Shown: positions 44,364-54,551 of the stretch, in pieces | How positions within the stretch are numbered: the stretch's first letter is position 1 | How the letters are laid out: the number at the start of each line of letters is the position of its first letter | NCBI GenBank assembly: GCA_963920575.1 | Contig: OY986973.1 | Span: 11,291,395 to 11,355,394 of the forward strand | DNA: 64,000 nt | Origin: Narthecium ossifragum | Lineage: Eukaryota; Streptophyta; Magnoliopsida; Dioscoreales; Nartheciaceae | Direction of reading: 5' to 3' | The notes under the pieces: model-generated | The model's input: only the letters and a program-made list of their open reading frames with translations | Told to the model about the DNA's origin: nothing | Database searches by the model: none | Position numbers and translations under genes: made by a program

Positions 44364-44710
44364 ATCCTTGCTCCCTTGCCTATTGGGTTTGCAGTGTTCC
44401 TTGTTCACCTAGCCACCATCCCCATCACTGGCACTGGCATCAACCCTGCCAGGAGCCTTGGAGCTTCCATCATCTTCAACAAGCACCATGGCTGGAAGGA
44501 CCAGGTACTATTACTAAATCTCCACAATTTTTTTTTGTTTTTTTTAAGCTCCAATCCTTTTCTCTTCCTTGAATTGAGTTAATTAAATTCTAAGATTTGG
44601 GTCTGCTTCTACAGTGGATTTTCTGGGTTGGACCCTTCATTGGAGCTGCTCTTGCTGCCATATATCACCAGATAGTCATCAGGGCAATCCCATTCAAGAG
44701 CAGGAGCTGA
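44364..44710 (+). pseudogene. PIP-type aquaporin fragment, last two exons
   Basis: Exon 44364-44504 follows a GTGTAG acceptor and encodes [20 protein letters not shown], then [18 protein letters not shown] and NKHHGWKDQ before GT. Exon 44615-44710 follows CTACAG and encodes [20 protein letters not shown], then [11 protein letters not shown] and TGA. Together these are the second NPA box (INPARS), the last transmembrane helix and the C-terminus with a phosphorylatable Ser motif of a plasma-membrane PIP2 water channel. Both exons are free of stops and have intact splice sites, so capture was fairly recent. Exons for the first half, including the first NPA box, are absent. Confidence 0.9.
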
Positions 44711-44904
44711 GCACAAGCACCAACCACGACCCCCCACCCCCACCGCAAAAGTTCCTTCAGATTGCTATGGCTCTTTCCTGCCACTGATGCCAAGAGGAAT
44801 GCTAGGGACTCCCATGTTCCTGTGAGTTTTTCTGCTGCTCAGATCCACGAGAGAAGCCCAACACACCCACCTCCTCGTCCTTTAGATCTAGGCCTCCACA
44901 AGAG

Positions 44905-45128
44905 ATGACGGTCCTTGTCACCGGCTCCACCGACTACATTGGCAAGTTCATCGTCCGGGAGCTTTGCAAGCGACGATTCACTGTCATAGCCATCGCCTGC
45001 GAGCGCAGCGGCATTCGTGGTCACAACAGCAGAGAAGAGACCCTCCGAGACCTTGCTGGTGCCACCGTTGTCTTCTCCGATGTCACCTACCTTGATACCC
45101 TCGTCTCATCCCTCGACTCGCATGGACT
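44905..45128 (+). pseudogene. Divinyl chlorophyllide reductase (DVR-like) fragment
   Basis: The frame VLVTGSTDYIGKFIVRELCK, then FTVIAIACERSGIRGHNS, ATVVFSDVTYLDTLVSSLDS matches the N-terminal NAD(P)-binding part of plant chloroplast 3,8-divinyl chlorophyllide 8-vinyl reductase, an atypical short-chain dehydrogenase of chlorophyll synthesis. The nucleotide-binding GxTGYIG is GSTDYIG here, a Gly-to-Asp change that would harm cofactor binding. The ATG at 44905 is at the junction with foreign sequence, the transit peptide is missing and the match ends near 45115. It is a captured fragment. Confidence 0.75.
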
Positions 45129-45431
45129 ACGACGGGCGGTCACGCCATCTCTCTCGCCGTGAGAGAACGGCCACCGAGCCACGCAATCGAGTGGGCTCGA
45201 TCGCCTTAGGCACTCGGCGTCGGTGCTTGCTCGGCAACGACGGTGACCGGGAGCCCCGGCAGCGTCTCCAGTATGCCTCATGCGGCGTCAGAATGGATGA
45301 GGTTGGAGGAGGATGGGAGATGGCTGGTGTTGTGGAGGTTGTAAGCCCTTGCTGGGAATGGAGGTAATGGCCAGAGAAGAGGACTTCGTCGGAGGAGTGT
45401 TGAAGGCTAGAGTGATTGGTGGCTGAGAGAG
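45129..45431. other. Pack-MULE interior, GC-rich, unrecognised
   Basis: High-GC sequence, probably more captured exon or promoter material. No protein family could be read. Confidence 0.35.
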
Positions 45432-45539
45432 GGGGGGGGACATTACGGTCTTTTTTTAATTACACCAGCTAAATAAACATATCAAATGGGGTTTCCACCT
45501 TAAAAATCAAGCTAATGGGGTTTTTTATGATAATTTTTA
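45432..45539 (-). repeat. Right terminal inverted repeat of the Pack-MULE
   Basis: Plus-strand G-run, then CATTACGGTCTTTTTTT at the inner side, ATGGGGTTTCCACC in the middle and AATGGGGTTTTTTATGATAA at the outer end. The reverse complement follows the left repeat in the same order. Confidence 0.7.
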
Positions 45540-45563
45540 TTAAACTGGTGTTATCACCAATTA

Positions 45564-45741
45564 TCTACTTAATCTTTTGTTGTCCTATTGGCATCCTATG
45601 TGGCAAGGTTTATTCTATGTGGCTGCTGATGTGGAGGGGGTAATAGTGGGGGAGGGGGGGAGTTAGGGGGTTAGTGGGGAGTTATGAGGGAGGTGAGGGG
45701 AGATGGTGGTTACCCTGCCATGTGGCAGGGGATAGGACTAG
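45564..45741 (+). mobile_element. Small non-autonomous Helitron H1 (5' end tentative)
   Basis: The 3' end is clear: a perfect 8-bp stem CCCTGCCA/TGGCAGGG at 45713-45730, then GATAGGACTAG ending at 45741 and followed by T. The 5' end at TCTACTTAATC (45564) is a guess based on the TC rule and on the size of its neighbours. Confidence 0.6.
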
Positions 45742-45940
45742 TCATCCTTATATGAGGCTATGGTTATAAGTTAAAACTTTTATTGTCCGACCAGGTGGGA
45801 GAATGTCCTTGGTGGAGCTTATATGGTGCCTATGTGGTATGATAATCATTGGTTGAGAGAGTTTAGTGGGAGGGAGTTATTGAGTGGTTATTGAGGTGGG
45901 GTTGGTGGTTATCTTATCAAGTGACAGGGGGCAGAACTAG
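45742..45940 (+). mobile_element. Small non-autonomous Helitron H2, 199 bp
   Basis: Starts TCATCC right after the CTAG of H1 and ends GCAGAACTAG at 45940. The hairpin near 45914-45928 is worn (CTTATCA/TGACAGG). Its interior shares GTGGGAG and GGTGGTTA words with H1 and H3. Confidence 0.6.
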
Positions 45941-46154
45941 TCTATTATGTAAGATAAAGGTTTTATGAGCTACAATCTGACTCATGTATATTCTCGCACG
46001 TGGCAGTTGACTCATAAAGAGAGGATGATAGAGAGGAGAACATATGGCAGCTGAGTCATAGAGATGGGAAGAGAAAGGGGAAGTGGAGATGGGTGGTTAG
46101 GAGGGTAGTAGGGGTGAGTGGTTACCCGTGCCAAGTGGCACGGGTCCCACCTAG
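45941..46154 (+). mobile_element. Small non-autonomous Helitron H3, 214 bp
   Basis: Starts TCTATTATGTAAG directly after the CTAG of H2 and ends GTCCCACCTAG at 46154 followed by T. A good hairpin CGTGCCA-AG-TGGCACG lies 11 bp from the end. Confidence 0.7.
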
Positions 46155-46175
46155 TGTGTGTGTGTATATATATAT
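46155..46175. repeat. Microsatellite (TG)n(TA)n
   Basis: TGTGTGTGTGTATATATATAT between two mobile elements. Confidence 0.9.
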
Positions 46176-46494
46176 AATAGGTGGGCTCCCGTACCACTTG
46201 GCACGGTAACCACCACCTCCCACTAATCATCATCTTTCTCATAACCACCCAATAACCGCCACCCTGTACTTGGCTTTATCTTGTTCCTATGATATATCCG
46301 GTCTTAACTTGGATCAGGCATTTCTATCCGTCTGATAGGATGCACTGGATCTTATATAATATATTTATCAAGCGGTTGAGAATGCCCGATCCAAGTTATG
46401 CCCAAATATATCGGACGATCGAGATGAAACCATGTGGAAGAGAGTAGTGGGGGTGGTGGTTACCCTTGCTAAGTGGCACGGGGGGCCACCTATT
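46176..46494. repeat. Fold-back element, 319 bp, with Helitron-like arms
   Basis: The ends AATAGGTGG and CCACCTATT are perfect inverse complements. The complementarity continues inward for about 45 bp (CCGTACCACTTGGCACGGTA against TACCCTTGCTAAGTGGCACG). A second inner inverted pair (CTTAACTTGGATCAGGCATT near 46302 and AATGCCCGATCCAAGTTATG near 46381) flanks a short centre. Each arm resembles the 3' end of the H-type Helitrons, so this looks like two Helitron tails joined in opposite directions. Confidence 0.7.
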
Positions 46495-46648
46495 CTATAA
46501 TATAAAGTAAGGTGGGCTATGACGTGACATCTGAGTTATATATGCGCACACAGCGTAGGGTTGTAACAGTGTAGAGAGAGGGGGGAGGAGAGAAGGGGTA
46601 GTGGGGGTGGATGGTTATCCGTGCCAATGGCACGAGGGGCTCATATAG
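46494..46648 (+). mobile_element. Possible small Helitron H4
   Basis: Begins TCTATAATATAAAGTAAGG, a Helitron-like 5' end, and has a strong hairpin CGTGCC-AAT-GGCACG at 46620-46634. The end ATAG before T at 46645-46649 departs from CTRR. It abuts the Cassandra-like primer site. Confidence 0.4.
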
Positions 46649-47029
46649 TATCAGAGCTGGTTCCCAGCCGGAAATTGTGCCAGCGAGGACGCTGGGCCCT
46701 CAAGGTGGGGTGGATTGTGAGGCCCACTGGGTCTACCGTGGGACAAGATGCCTGCGCCTGGAGGGCGAGGCTGAGTCGGGTAGCCGGGTAAGCAATCCCA
46801 CAACGCCTGGGTATAGTCCGGGGTTCGATATAAGTATATAGTAAGCCCTTAATAGATACAACGCGTTTTAAAGCTGTGATGGTAGTGATCCGTCAGAAAA
46901 CTCCATGGTTAAGCGTGCTTGACCTGGAGTAGTCACACGATGGGTGACATACTGGGAAGTTTTTTCAGATTTCTGCGGTGAGCCAAAAGCGGACAATATT
47001 GTGTCTGGCGCGGCGCCGCTAGGGGGCAC
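46649..47029 (+). mobile_element. Cassandra-type TRIM remnant (internal part and 3' LTR)
   Basis: TATCAGAGCTGG at 46649 is a truncated initiator tRNA-Met primer site. A short internal region follows, then the purine tract AAGGTGGGG (46702-46710) and an LTR from about 46716 (TGTGAGGCCC). The LTR contains a 5S rRNA-like sequence, the hallmark of Cassandra elements. The 5' LTR is missing. The right edge is near 47029, where sequence of a different LTR begins. Confidence 0.75.
46873..46967 (+). ncRNA. 5S rRNA-derived sequence in the Cassandra LTR
   Basis: TCAGAAAACTCCATGGTTAA, GCGTGCTTGACCTGGAGTAG and GATGGGTGACATACTGGGAA follow plant 5S rRNA through its internal promoter: A box near 46907-46928, intermediate element, and C box near 46939-46960. 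Changes in the A and C boxes (GACCTGG, GACATACT) mean it is not a ribosomal gene. In Cassandra this region can act as an RNA polymerase III promoter. Confidence 0.85.
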
Positions 47030-47175
47030 CGTTATAATATTAGATGATTGTAATTTAGACCTTTATCTGCTTTAGACCCCTTGCTATGTTTACTCTTTGG
47101 CAAGCTGTAGGCTATGCCTAGCCCTGTATGTTGTGATGTCATATTGTTGCATGCTTATCTTTCTGTGAGCTCTGA
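47030..47175 (+). repeat. Inverted fragment of Tekay-like LTR family B
   Basis: Read on the minus strand it matches parts of LTR B2 (48145-48215) and B1 (56700-56835), sharing CATGCAACA-TATGACATCA and CATACAGGGCTAGGCATAGC. It lies in opposite orientation to B2, directly outside its primer site. Confidence 0.7.
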
Positions 47176-47187
47176 TACCAAATTGTC
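47176..47187 (-). other. Primer binding site of element B2, tRNA-iMet type
   Basis: Minus-strand TGGTATCAGAGC adjoins the LTR start at 47191. It shows that LTR B2 was the 5' LTR of a minus-strand element whose internal part is lost. Confidence 0.8.
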
Positions 47188-48444
47188 ACGCCCCGACCCA
47201 GAAAACCCAACCAGATCGAGGCGTGAGCCACCTAAACATGTTTACATCATCAATTGGCGCAAAAATATAAAACTGTTATGAATTTAAGATAATTTAATCC
47301 TCAAATTCATACTAAAAAATTTCGGCAGAATCCCCTTTATAATTATAGCACAAGAAATCTGTACAATTTACAATTTTACAACTTCAACTTATACAATGGC
47401 ACAACTGTAAATTACTAATTATTATACTTCTCAAATGTCTACATTAAAGAATATTACAACATTTCTCATATACAACTGAATTAATGATCATACAATTTTG
47501 TCCTCGAATACGTCATGTTATACATCAATTTGTACATCATTGATTAAAATTGTAAATTATCTGTAGATGAAACTCCTCTAAACTGCAAGTCCTCGACCAC
47601 CTCGGAATATAGCGCCATCCTCTAGAAGAACACTTGAAAGAAGGAACTGCATCGACCTGCATCGCCGATGCAGCCCAGTTAGGGTGAGCAACAATGCCCA
47701 GTAAAGTTCTACTCTACGTCGCACAGAAAGGAAGGGAAACTGCAACTGTGTCGTTCTCCGCCTAAGCCTAAGGTATGCTAAGGGGCCCCATAACCCCGTC
47801 GATTCCCGAGGGCTCCTGTCCAGGTCCCGCCCTCACCCAAGAACAACCGAGAGGAATCAAAGACTGCGGGCTCCTGTCCATGTACCACCCTGACCAGTCA
47901 TACCATCTCTCGCGGGGACACACACGTCAGGGATATCGACAACCATCCTTAGCACTTGGCCTTGGAGACCGACACGACCTCTACACCTCAATATAAGTGC
48001 ATAATCCACAGTCGACTATAGCAATAAACTCAAATGATATCAAACATAATCATTGACGACAATTCCGTCCTAATCCTCGACTTAATGCTTCTAATGCAAG
48101 CAAATGCATGCAATGCTCACGCGCAGAGGAATACAGAAATATAAGCATGCAACAGTATGACATCACAACATACAGGGCTAGGCATAGCCTACAGCTTGCC
48201 AAAGGGTAAACATAGCAAGGGTCTGAACAAGCGAACATACATTTCAGCATTACAACGGCGCCTACAGGCCGTAAACAAGTAACAACACATTCAATCGGAA
48301 TTTTGGCATTACGACGACTTAAACGGCCGTCTACCGAAAATTCTTCACAGGGCACACCCCCGGCCAAACAATTACAACAAGCAACACATTTATAATATAC
48401 ATCAACTAGGGCAAACATTTGGCCCATTCAATTATCTACACATC

Positions 48445-50155
48445 TGATGAATAAATTTTATATCTCGCAAGTATACGAATCGGTGCAATCAGTATAGCAC
48501 CAAGATGAGTATCGTACCCACCGAGATTTGTAGAGATTATTAGAGTAAACGCTAAAGAACAGGAAAGAAAGAAAATAAGGAAGAGAAAATAAGAAATATG
48601 AAGTCTCGAAAATAGATTATCTAATAACGAAATAAGAAAACGATGGAAATATGATGGATAAATACTAAGGTTCCGATTTCATCATAACATCCTCATTCTA
48701 TGCATTGAATCAACGAAATCTTCGTTTAATTCCAAGGGTTCGCTCTTCTGGTATGATGATCCGTTCGATCGCGGTCTTCACCAAGTACCCCCAATTAACC
48801 CTAGCTAATGAACCCATAACTAAGTGTTAACCAAGAATCCATTATGCTCTGAAGAACAATTAAGAACCAAGAAGTGTCTTAGCTTGAACCCGGCTTCGAC
48901 TAAATCTCATTCATTCATAGATCCTGTAAGATTAGGGAATGAACCCTCGCCCAATCTCACGTAAAACAATCTATAATATTTCTATTGGCCAGATAAAGGT
49001 ATTAAAGATCTCAGTTTTACTAATAAATGAAACAAGGAAAATAAACTGATTAAATAATCATGATCCAATAACATAGAATGATTCAGTTAGGCTACATCGG
49101 TTCCTTAGCAAAGGAATTAGCCACTCATGTTCATAAAAACAACCAAGACATTCATAAGAAAGATAAGAAAGAAAAACCCTAGATCTTCGTGCAATCTTCT
49201 CCCCTCTTTCTGGCCTTCAAAACTCCTCCAATAGTGCTGGCTAACCTCCTCTATAAGTCTTGGACGACTTCCTTAAATAGGGGTAAGAAACCCTAATTTT
49301 GCTTCAGCCTTTGAATTAAATCTGATCCGTTCGTTTTCAAGTCGTCCGACAAAGGATCGATCTTCTTAAGGATAAAGATCGATCTTCTTTCTTTTGTCAA
49401 TTTTCGTAACCTAGTTCGCCCCGACTAAGATTGATCTCTTTAAGGAAAGGATCGATCTTCTTTCTCCGTAGACTAGGTTCCTTCCAAAACGCCCAGGTTC
49501 AGATCGATCTTTTCAGGGAAGAGATCGATCTCTTTCATCAATTGTTGACTACGCCCATAAAGGATCGATCTTTCTAGTAAAAAAGATCAATCTTTTATTC
49601 CAACTTTCTTGTTTTCGCTCACGGTCGATCTTCGTATCGACCCTGCGAAGTATTTTTCTTGACAGAAGCTGACGGTTGATGCCACGGTCGACTGTGAGAA
49701 TTTTTTAGCGCGACGGTCGATGCGACGGTTGACCGTGGGACTTTTTCATCTCTGCATACATAAGATATCGATCTTTTATTTAAGGAAGATCGATCTTTTA
49801 TTTCCTGCATCTTTCTTCTACTATTCTGCCCTGCGCACTGGTACGAAAAATACTATAACTTCCTCTATGCAGCTTCAAATCACGAACCGTAAAATTCTCC
49901 TGAAACTAGACTTCAAGATCTTTCTATAGGTGTATGGCACATCATCTGGTTCTTCATGAGCAGGTACAGTTTAATATTTCAAGTTGATCCATGTAATCTT
50001 TTCAGCTTCTTTGCTCCTTTTTCCTTCATTTTCCACACAACTATGTGAAGCAACATATAGATATAAAAATAGTAATAAAGATGTTGATTAAGGACAATAA
50101 TCTAGCAATTAAGATGATTATAAGGCTGTTCAGAGTGCACTTTCATGCACTCATC
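48445..50155 (-). mobile_element. Solo LTR, Athila-like, 1711 bp
   Basis: Runs TGATGAATAAATTTTATATC to GCACTCATCA and is flanked by ACATC on both sides (48440-48444 and 50156-50160). LTR B1 has the uninterrupted site (AAACATCCCAAGGG at 57022). On the minus strand the LTR starts TGATGAGTGCATG. It is the full-length relative of the fragment at 2485-3707. Confidence 0.92.
49355..49795. promoter_or_regulatory. Five GATCGATC-type box pairs and a GGTCGACC module in the solo LTR
   Basis: Box pairs start at 49355/49377 (22 bp), 49429/49450 (21), 49502/49523 (21), 49563/49585 (22) and 49766/49788 (22). Between the fourth and fifth pair lies the GGTCGACC-rich module (49618-49745) that also occurs in the Athila element at 26563-26660 and 31703-31840. 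Confidence 0.85.
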
Positions 50156-51863
50156 AACATCCCAAGGGTATCACTTCCTTGGTTAATCCCACAAATAAAA
50201 TAGAAACGGGCGCACTGCCGGCCCTAGGCTTGAACATGATATAAGAGTAAGTAGTTGGTGCAATTTCGTGAGATCACTAGCATTGAATAAGAGAATGAGC
50301 AAATGCCGTTAAAGAATAGCTATTAGCATCAATGGAAACAAATCTCATCCAACCTATAATCATAGTCGATTAGGCCAGGTTAAAGTCTCATCGAAAGGCC
50401 CAAGCATGATAAACCTTGAAGCATTAGCCAACTAAAGATGCTTAACAAGAGGGAGTACCAAATCAGCTAATTGAATGCAATACAGGAATTAAGCCCACTC
50501 CGAACAATTATACAGGGCAAACCAACAGGAAACAAAGGGAATCCCACAATGAGTTGCAGCTATTCAAAAGAGATCCCAACCATAACCAGTAAGGGCTAAC
50601 TCCACAGAATCCGATAAGACTACTAGCTTAGCTCCGAAATCCATTAACCCAGAGAAAGGAAAAGCAAACCTCATCGGGAACTCAAACAGAGAGGAATCAA
50701 TATCTCAGTTCAGCAAGCCACTAGACGTGTACCTTAGCTACAAGAACAGAGCATGGCAATAAGGGGAGAAGCAGAGATCCAAAATCCAAGGGTAAGGGAA
50801 GACAGGGACACCCAAACATCTCCAACAACCCAATCAGTCGCAACACCTCAACCAATCCACGACAGCCAGGAGAGGACAGAAGACAATACGTTCAGGGAAG
50901 AAGAATGACACCATGAAAGCCATGAATACCGAGTATCGAGCACCAACGAACCATGGGAAACAGGACAGATGCAACAATACTAATCCGACAGCATTGAAAT
51001 CCATGACAGAGCATTGAAAGCCATCAAACCAGAGGAGGGGGGGGGGGGATCTCATCAATACACACCACTAATCCGTAGATACAAGTAATGGCAGCAAAGA
51101 GAAGCAAGGAGGAAGTCAGGGGAGAAAACATAGTGTGGTATTCGAATTCCAACAAAATCCAGCAAGAATTCGAGAATGCAAGCAAAGCATCAGAGAAAAG
51201 AGGGTAGCCTCACTGAGATCCTTGGCTAGAATGCATCTCGACGGAAACAGCAGAGGAAGAGGGAAAATATTCCTCAATCCGGAAACAGGGGAAGCAACAT
51301 TCATCAACCAGCCAAAACCCAAAGAAGAGAAGAAGGAAGGAAAATCTTCGAAAAAATCCATCAGAAGCCAAGAAATCCAAGGGAAAAACCAACGAGAAAT
51401 CCCATAAGAAATCCAAGAGAAATCCACAGAGAAATCCAACACTCCAAACCACAGCATCAAACCCTATTCTACTCTAGTAGAGTCCTAAACCAGGTTTAGG
51501 GAAGAAACCCTACCTCTAGCGTCGAGCTCGCGTCCTTCCCCTTCTTCTCCAGCCGAGGCAGTCGTCGCCACCAAGGTTTCCGTCGTCGCAGCCAACGTCT
51601 CCGTCGTCGCTGCCAACGTAGCCAAGCTCCCCGCCATTGGAAAGAAGAGCCCCGCAGCTGCGTCTCTCGCCTCCGGTTGCGATCTCTCCCCCTCCTCAGC
51701 CGTCGCGTCGAGACCCAAGCATCTCTCGCGGAAGGGGGGATGAATAGTAGGGTTAGGATTTAAACAATCGGGTTACTTACATCCACGGCTCTTCGATCAT
51801 CATCAATTTGATCACAGCCGTTCAGATCTAGATCTACTTGATCAAACCCCGATCTTTAGATCC

Positions 51864-51868
51864 AGAGC
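51864..51868. repeat. Target site duplication AGAGC (left)
   Basis: Repeated exactly at 54325-54329 after the solo LTR. Confidence 0.9.
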
Positions 51869-54324
51869 TGTGAGGACCCGTTCCTCTATTCCTGTGGCTC
51901 ATCGTTGACCGCAAGGGCAATTTGATAAATTGCACCTTGTTGGTTTGTTTCACACGCCTGTGCACACACAGACCTTGTTGTGGTGTTTGTGGTTGAGTAG
52001 AATGGCTAGGTGGACCCGGGATCGAGAGATCCGGACTTGGGTTTAAGTCTTAACCCAAGTCTAGCTTCCTGCGAAAGAGGAATCAATCCTTCCTGGCCAG
52101 AAGGATCGATTGTTCAACGCCAGGAAGTTGGATCGATCACACCTCTTGGATAGACCGATCTGGCCTGATTAGCCGGATCGATCTGGCCAACTAGTGAGAT
52201 TGATCTCACCCTCTTCGAGGGTGAGTCTCTTCGGAGAAGACCGATGTGATGGCCGTCAGGCCATCACTTCGCGCCTCGGGGGAAGGGAAGGTCGGTTTCT
52301 TCCCTCCTCCCCCCTTTCTTCTCCTCTTTTCCCGAGCTCTCTCTCTTTCACCTCTCCCTCTCTTCTCCTTTCTCTCCTTGCGGGTGACCCAGCTGGCTCC
52401 TCCTCTTCTCCGGAGCTTCTCCGTCGCTGCCGCCGGCCGACGTTCTTCTCCAAGCTCTTCCTCACCACTCTCTCGAGATCCCTAGCCCCCTCTACCCTCA
52501 GATCCGACCCCTCCCTCTCCCCCTCTCCCTCCTTCTGCGCTTGTGCTCTGCTCTTCCCCAACGCCGGCCGATCCTTCGACGTCGCCGTTCTCCCTCCTCC
52601 GGCCGCCATTCCTGGAGTTTGGAGGTTCGTCGGGACCGTGGCGACGAGAGGAAGGTCCGAGGCCTAGCTACGCGGGTTGAAGCAGCGTTGTGAAGGTAGG
52701 GATCCTACTTTAGACGCCGGCTGGGTTAAGGGTGCTGTTTTCTTTCCGGTTTTGGGTGGATTTCGATATTGGGCTTGTGGTCTACCAGACTTCTTTTGAG
52801 GTTTTCAAGGTTTTCTTCCCCCCGTTCTTGGGCTGCCGGATGCTTGAGGAAGTGCTTTAAAGCTCTTCTTGTTTTCCCTTTTTATCTCCTTGATATTTTC
52901 TCTATGGTGGTAGCTGCTGAGATTAAAATGCATGTATTGCTTTAGGAGATTTAGGAGGTTTTATATGTTTAGATCTCTGAGCATGGTTGATTAATTCCCT
53001 GCTGTTCATGCTGTGTCTTGTATTGGTTCGTTGTGTGTTGGGCTGCCTATTGTTTTATTGCTTCAGTGTCCCTGTGATGGTAGTATGATCATACTGATTG
53101 TGCCCATTGCTGAGCATTTAATTTATATTTGTTGGTTTAGATGTTTCCGTGATTCTGTTCCATGCCGAGGCTTATACTATTCTTCACTCATGCCATTGCT
53201 ATCATGTGTGTTATATGTGCTTTTCCTCTTTTAAGTCTTGCAATGTTATATGAAATACTTCAATTGTACATCATGATATCTAGCTTAGGGCCGACAGTGT
53301 GCCCTTTTATTGCTTTGTGGTTGAACCAAAGGGGTTATGCCCCTTTGGGATGTTTAGATTGATAATTGGGCCGAGGGTGTGCCCTAATTTATATGTTGTA
53401 TTTATTTGTGATTGTTGTGTTGGTGTGGCTGGGGGTGTACCCCATTGCAGGAATTTCGGTTGACGGCATTTGTTCCGTCGTAATGCCGAAATTTCGATTG
53501 TTCGTCTTGTTGCTTGTTTATTATTATCTATTAGTTGCTTTCTTACTGCTTTAATTATTCCTTCGTTGTTTTGCGCATTATAGTCATGATAGGCTGGTCG
53601 AGAGTGGGGTGTGTGGGATCCCGGGTAGGACTTAACTCTGGGTGTGGGGTTTGGGGTGTTGACTCTGTACTTTGAGCGCTGGGAGATGGTTGTCGTAACC
53701 TCGGACGTTCCGACAAGCGTGGAGGTCCCGCTTGGAGAGGGGTGTCCTACGAGTAGCGTCATGTCCACCCTGTGTCAGGAATGTCGGAGGATGCCCACCC
53801 CTGAACAGTGGCCGTCGGAGGACGTACTGCGGACAGGTGCCCTTCGGGTTATCGATAGGATTTATGGGATCCTTGGCAGGCCTCGGTACTTGGCACAGAG
53901 TCAACACGGTTGGAGTCACCCTTTCCCTTGCGAGTGTCGTAGAGTAGAACCCTACTGAGCCTTGGCTCATACCTACCTGGACCGTTTTGTTGCAGGTGCA
54001 GGTACCAGCGCTTCCCCTGTGGGCCCTCGCCGGTGTTCGTCGTGTGGCAGCGCGTCGCCAGCCGAGCATGCTTGAGGGCCAGGACGGCTTCGTCTGTGCG
54101 TTCGCGGAGACACCTGAAGATGTAAATTTTTTTTTGTTGTTATGTAAATGATGTAAACCTTGTATATGTATACTGATGTATTTAATCCTTTGCTGTATTT
54201 AATGTAAATTTACCTTCCGCCTTTTTCTTCTCTTTTGTAACCGTCTTCGCTGTTGGTCGCCAATAGATGTAGGTTTCTCCCTCGTGCCCCGGCCTGGGTG
54301 GGTTTCCTGGGCCGGGGTGCGACA
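51869..54324 (+). mobile_element. Solo LTR of Tekay-like family C, 2456 bp
   Basis: Runs TGTGAGGACCCGTTCC to GGGCCGGGGTGCGACA with AGAGC on both sides. The U3 palindrome variant is at 51917-51933, GATCGATC-type boxes at 52081-52205, a long pyrimidine tract at 52270-52600, a donor-like GTAGGGATCC near 52696 and the U5 block with GTTGCAG near 53930-53994. Open frames across the pyrimidine tract are composition artefacts. Confidence 0.92.
52081..52205. promoter_or_regulatory. GATCGATC-type box pairs in LTR C
   Basis: AATCAATC at 52081 and GATCGATT at 52104 are 23 bp apart. GATCGATC at 52131 and GACCGATC at 52153 are 22 apart. GATCGATC at 52176 and GATTGATC at 52198 are 22 apart. The boxes are more diverged than in family A, yet the spacing is kept. 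Confidence 0.7.
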
Positions 54325-54551
54325 AGAGCACTCCTATGGGTCTACTCAAACACATACATTATCACATGGCCGTGTGTGCACAACGCGTGTGTGAAACTAA
54401 CTCCGTCAAGGGCAATTTACCAAATTGCCCTTGCGGTCCAAAAACCGCGGTGCGATCAACCGATCGCAAGGAAAGACTAATCACGCCAAACCAACCGAAC
54501 CAGACCCTCGACCGACGCGGTCGGACCCGGTTGGAGGTACGGGTCCTCACA

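Larger units (their letters stand above)
42288..45539. mobile_element. Gene-capturing Mutator-like element (Pack-MULE), 3252 bp
   Basis: Long diverged terminal inverted repeats (42288-42425 and 45432-45539) share, in order from the outside, an AATT-TC-CATAA-ACCCC start, a GGGAAAACCCCA-type middle and an AAAAAAGACC-TA-TG-CC inner end. A 9-bp flanking duplication (7/9) fits. Inside are intron-containing fragments of at least two plant genes (PIP aquaporin and DVR-like reductase), a large minisatellite and several tandem duplications. No transposase is visible. Captured host exons within long MULE-type inverted repeats define a Pack-MULE. Confidence 0.75.
47191..54551 (-). mobile_element. Tekay-like LTR B2, split by two solo LTRs
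   Basis: In plus coordinates it runs TGTCACGCCCCGACC to CGGGTCCTCACA. Removing 48445-50155 and 51869-54324 with one copy of each target duplication leaves about 3.2 kb, colinear with LTR B1 (55649-59001). The U5 block is at 47655-47722 and the U3 palindrome at 54412-54428. The stretches 47191-48444, 50156-51863 and 54330-54551 hold only LTR sequence and no gene. Confidence 0.85.

Noticed and set aside
46873..46967. Functional 5S rRNA gene
   Set aside because: The promoter boxes carry changes and the sequence lies in a Cassandra-type LTR next to a primer site, not in a tandem 5S array.
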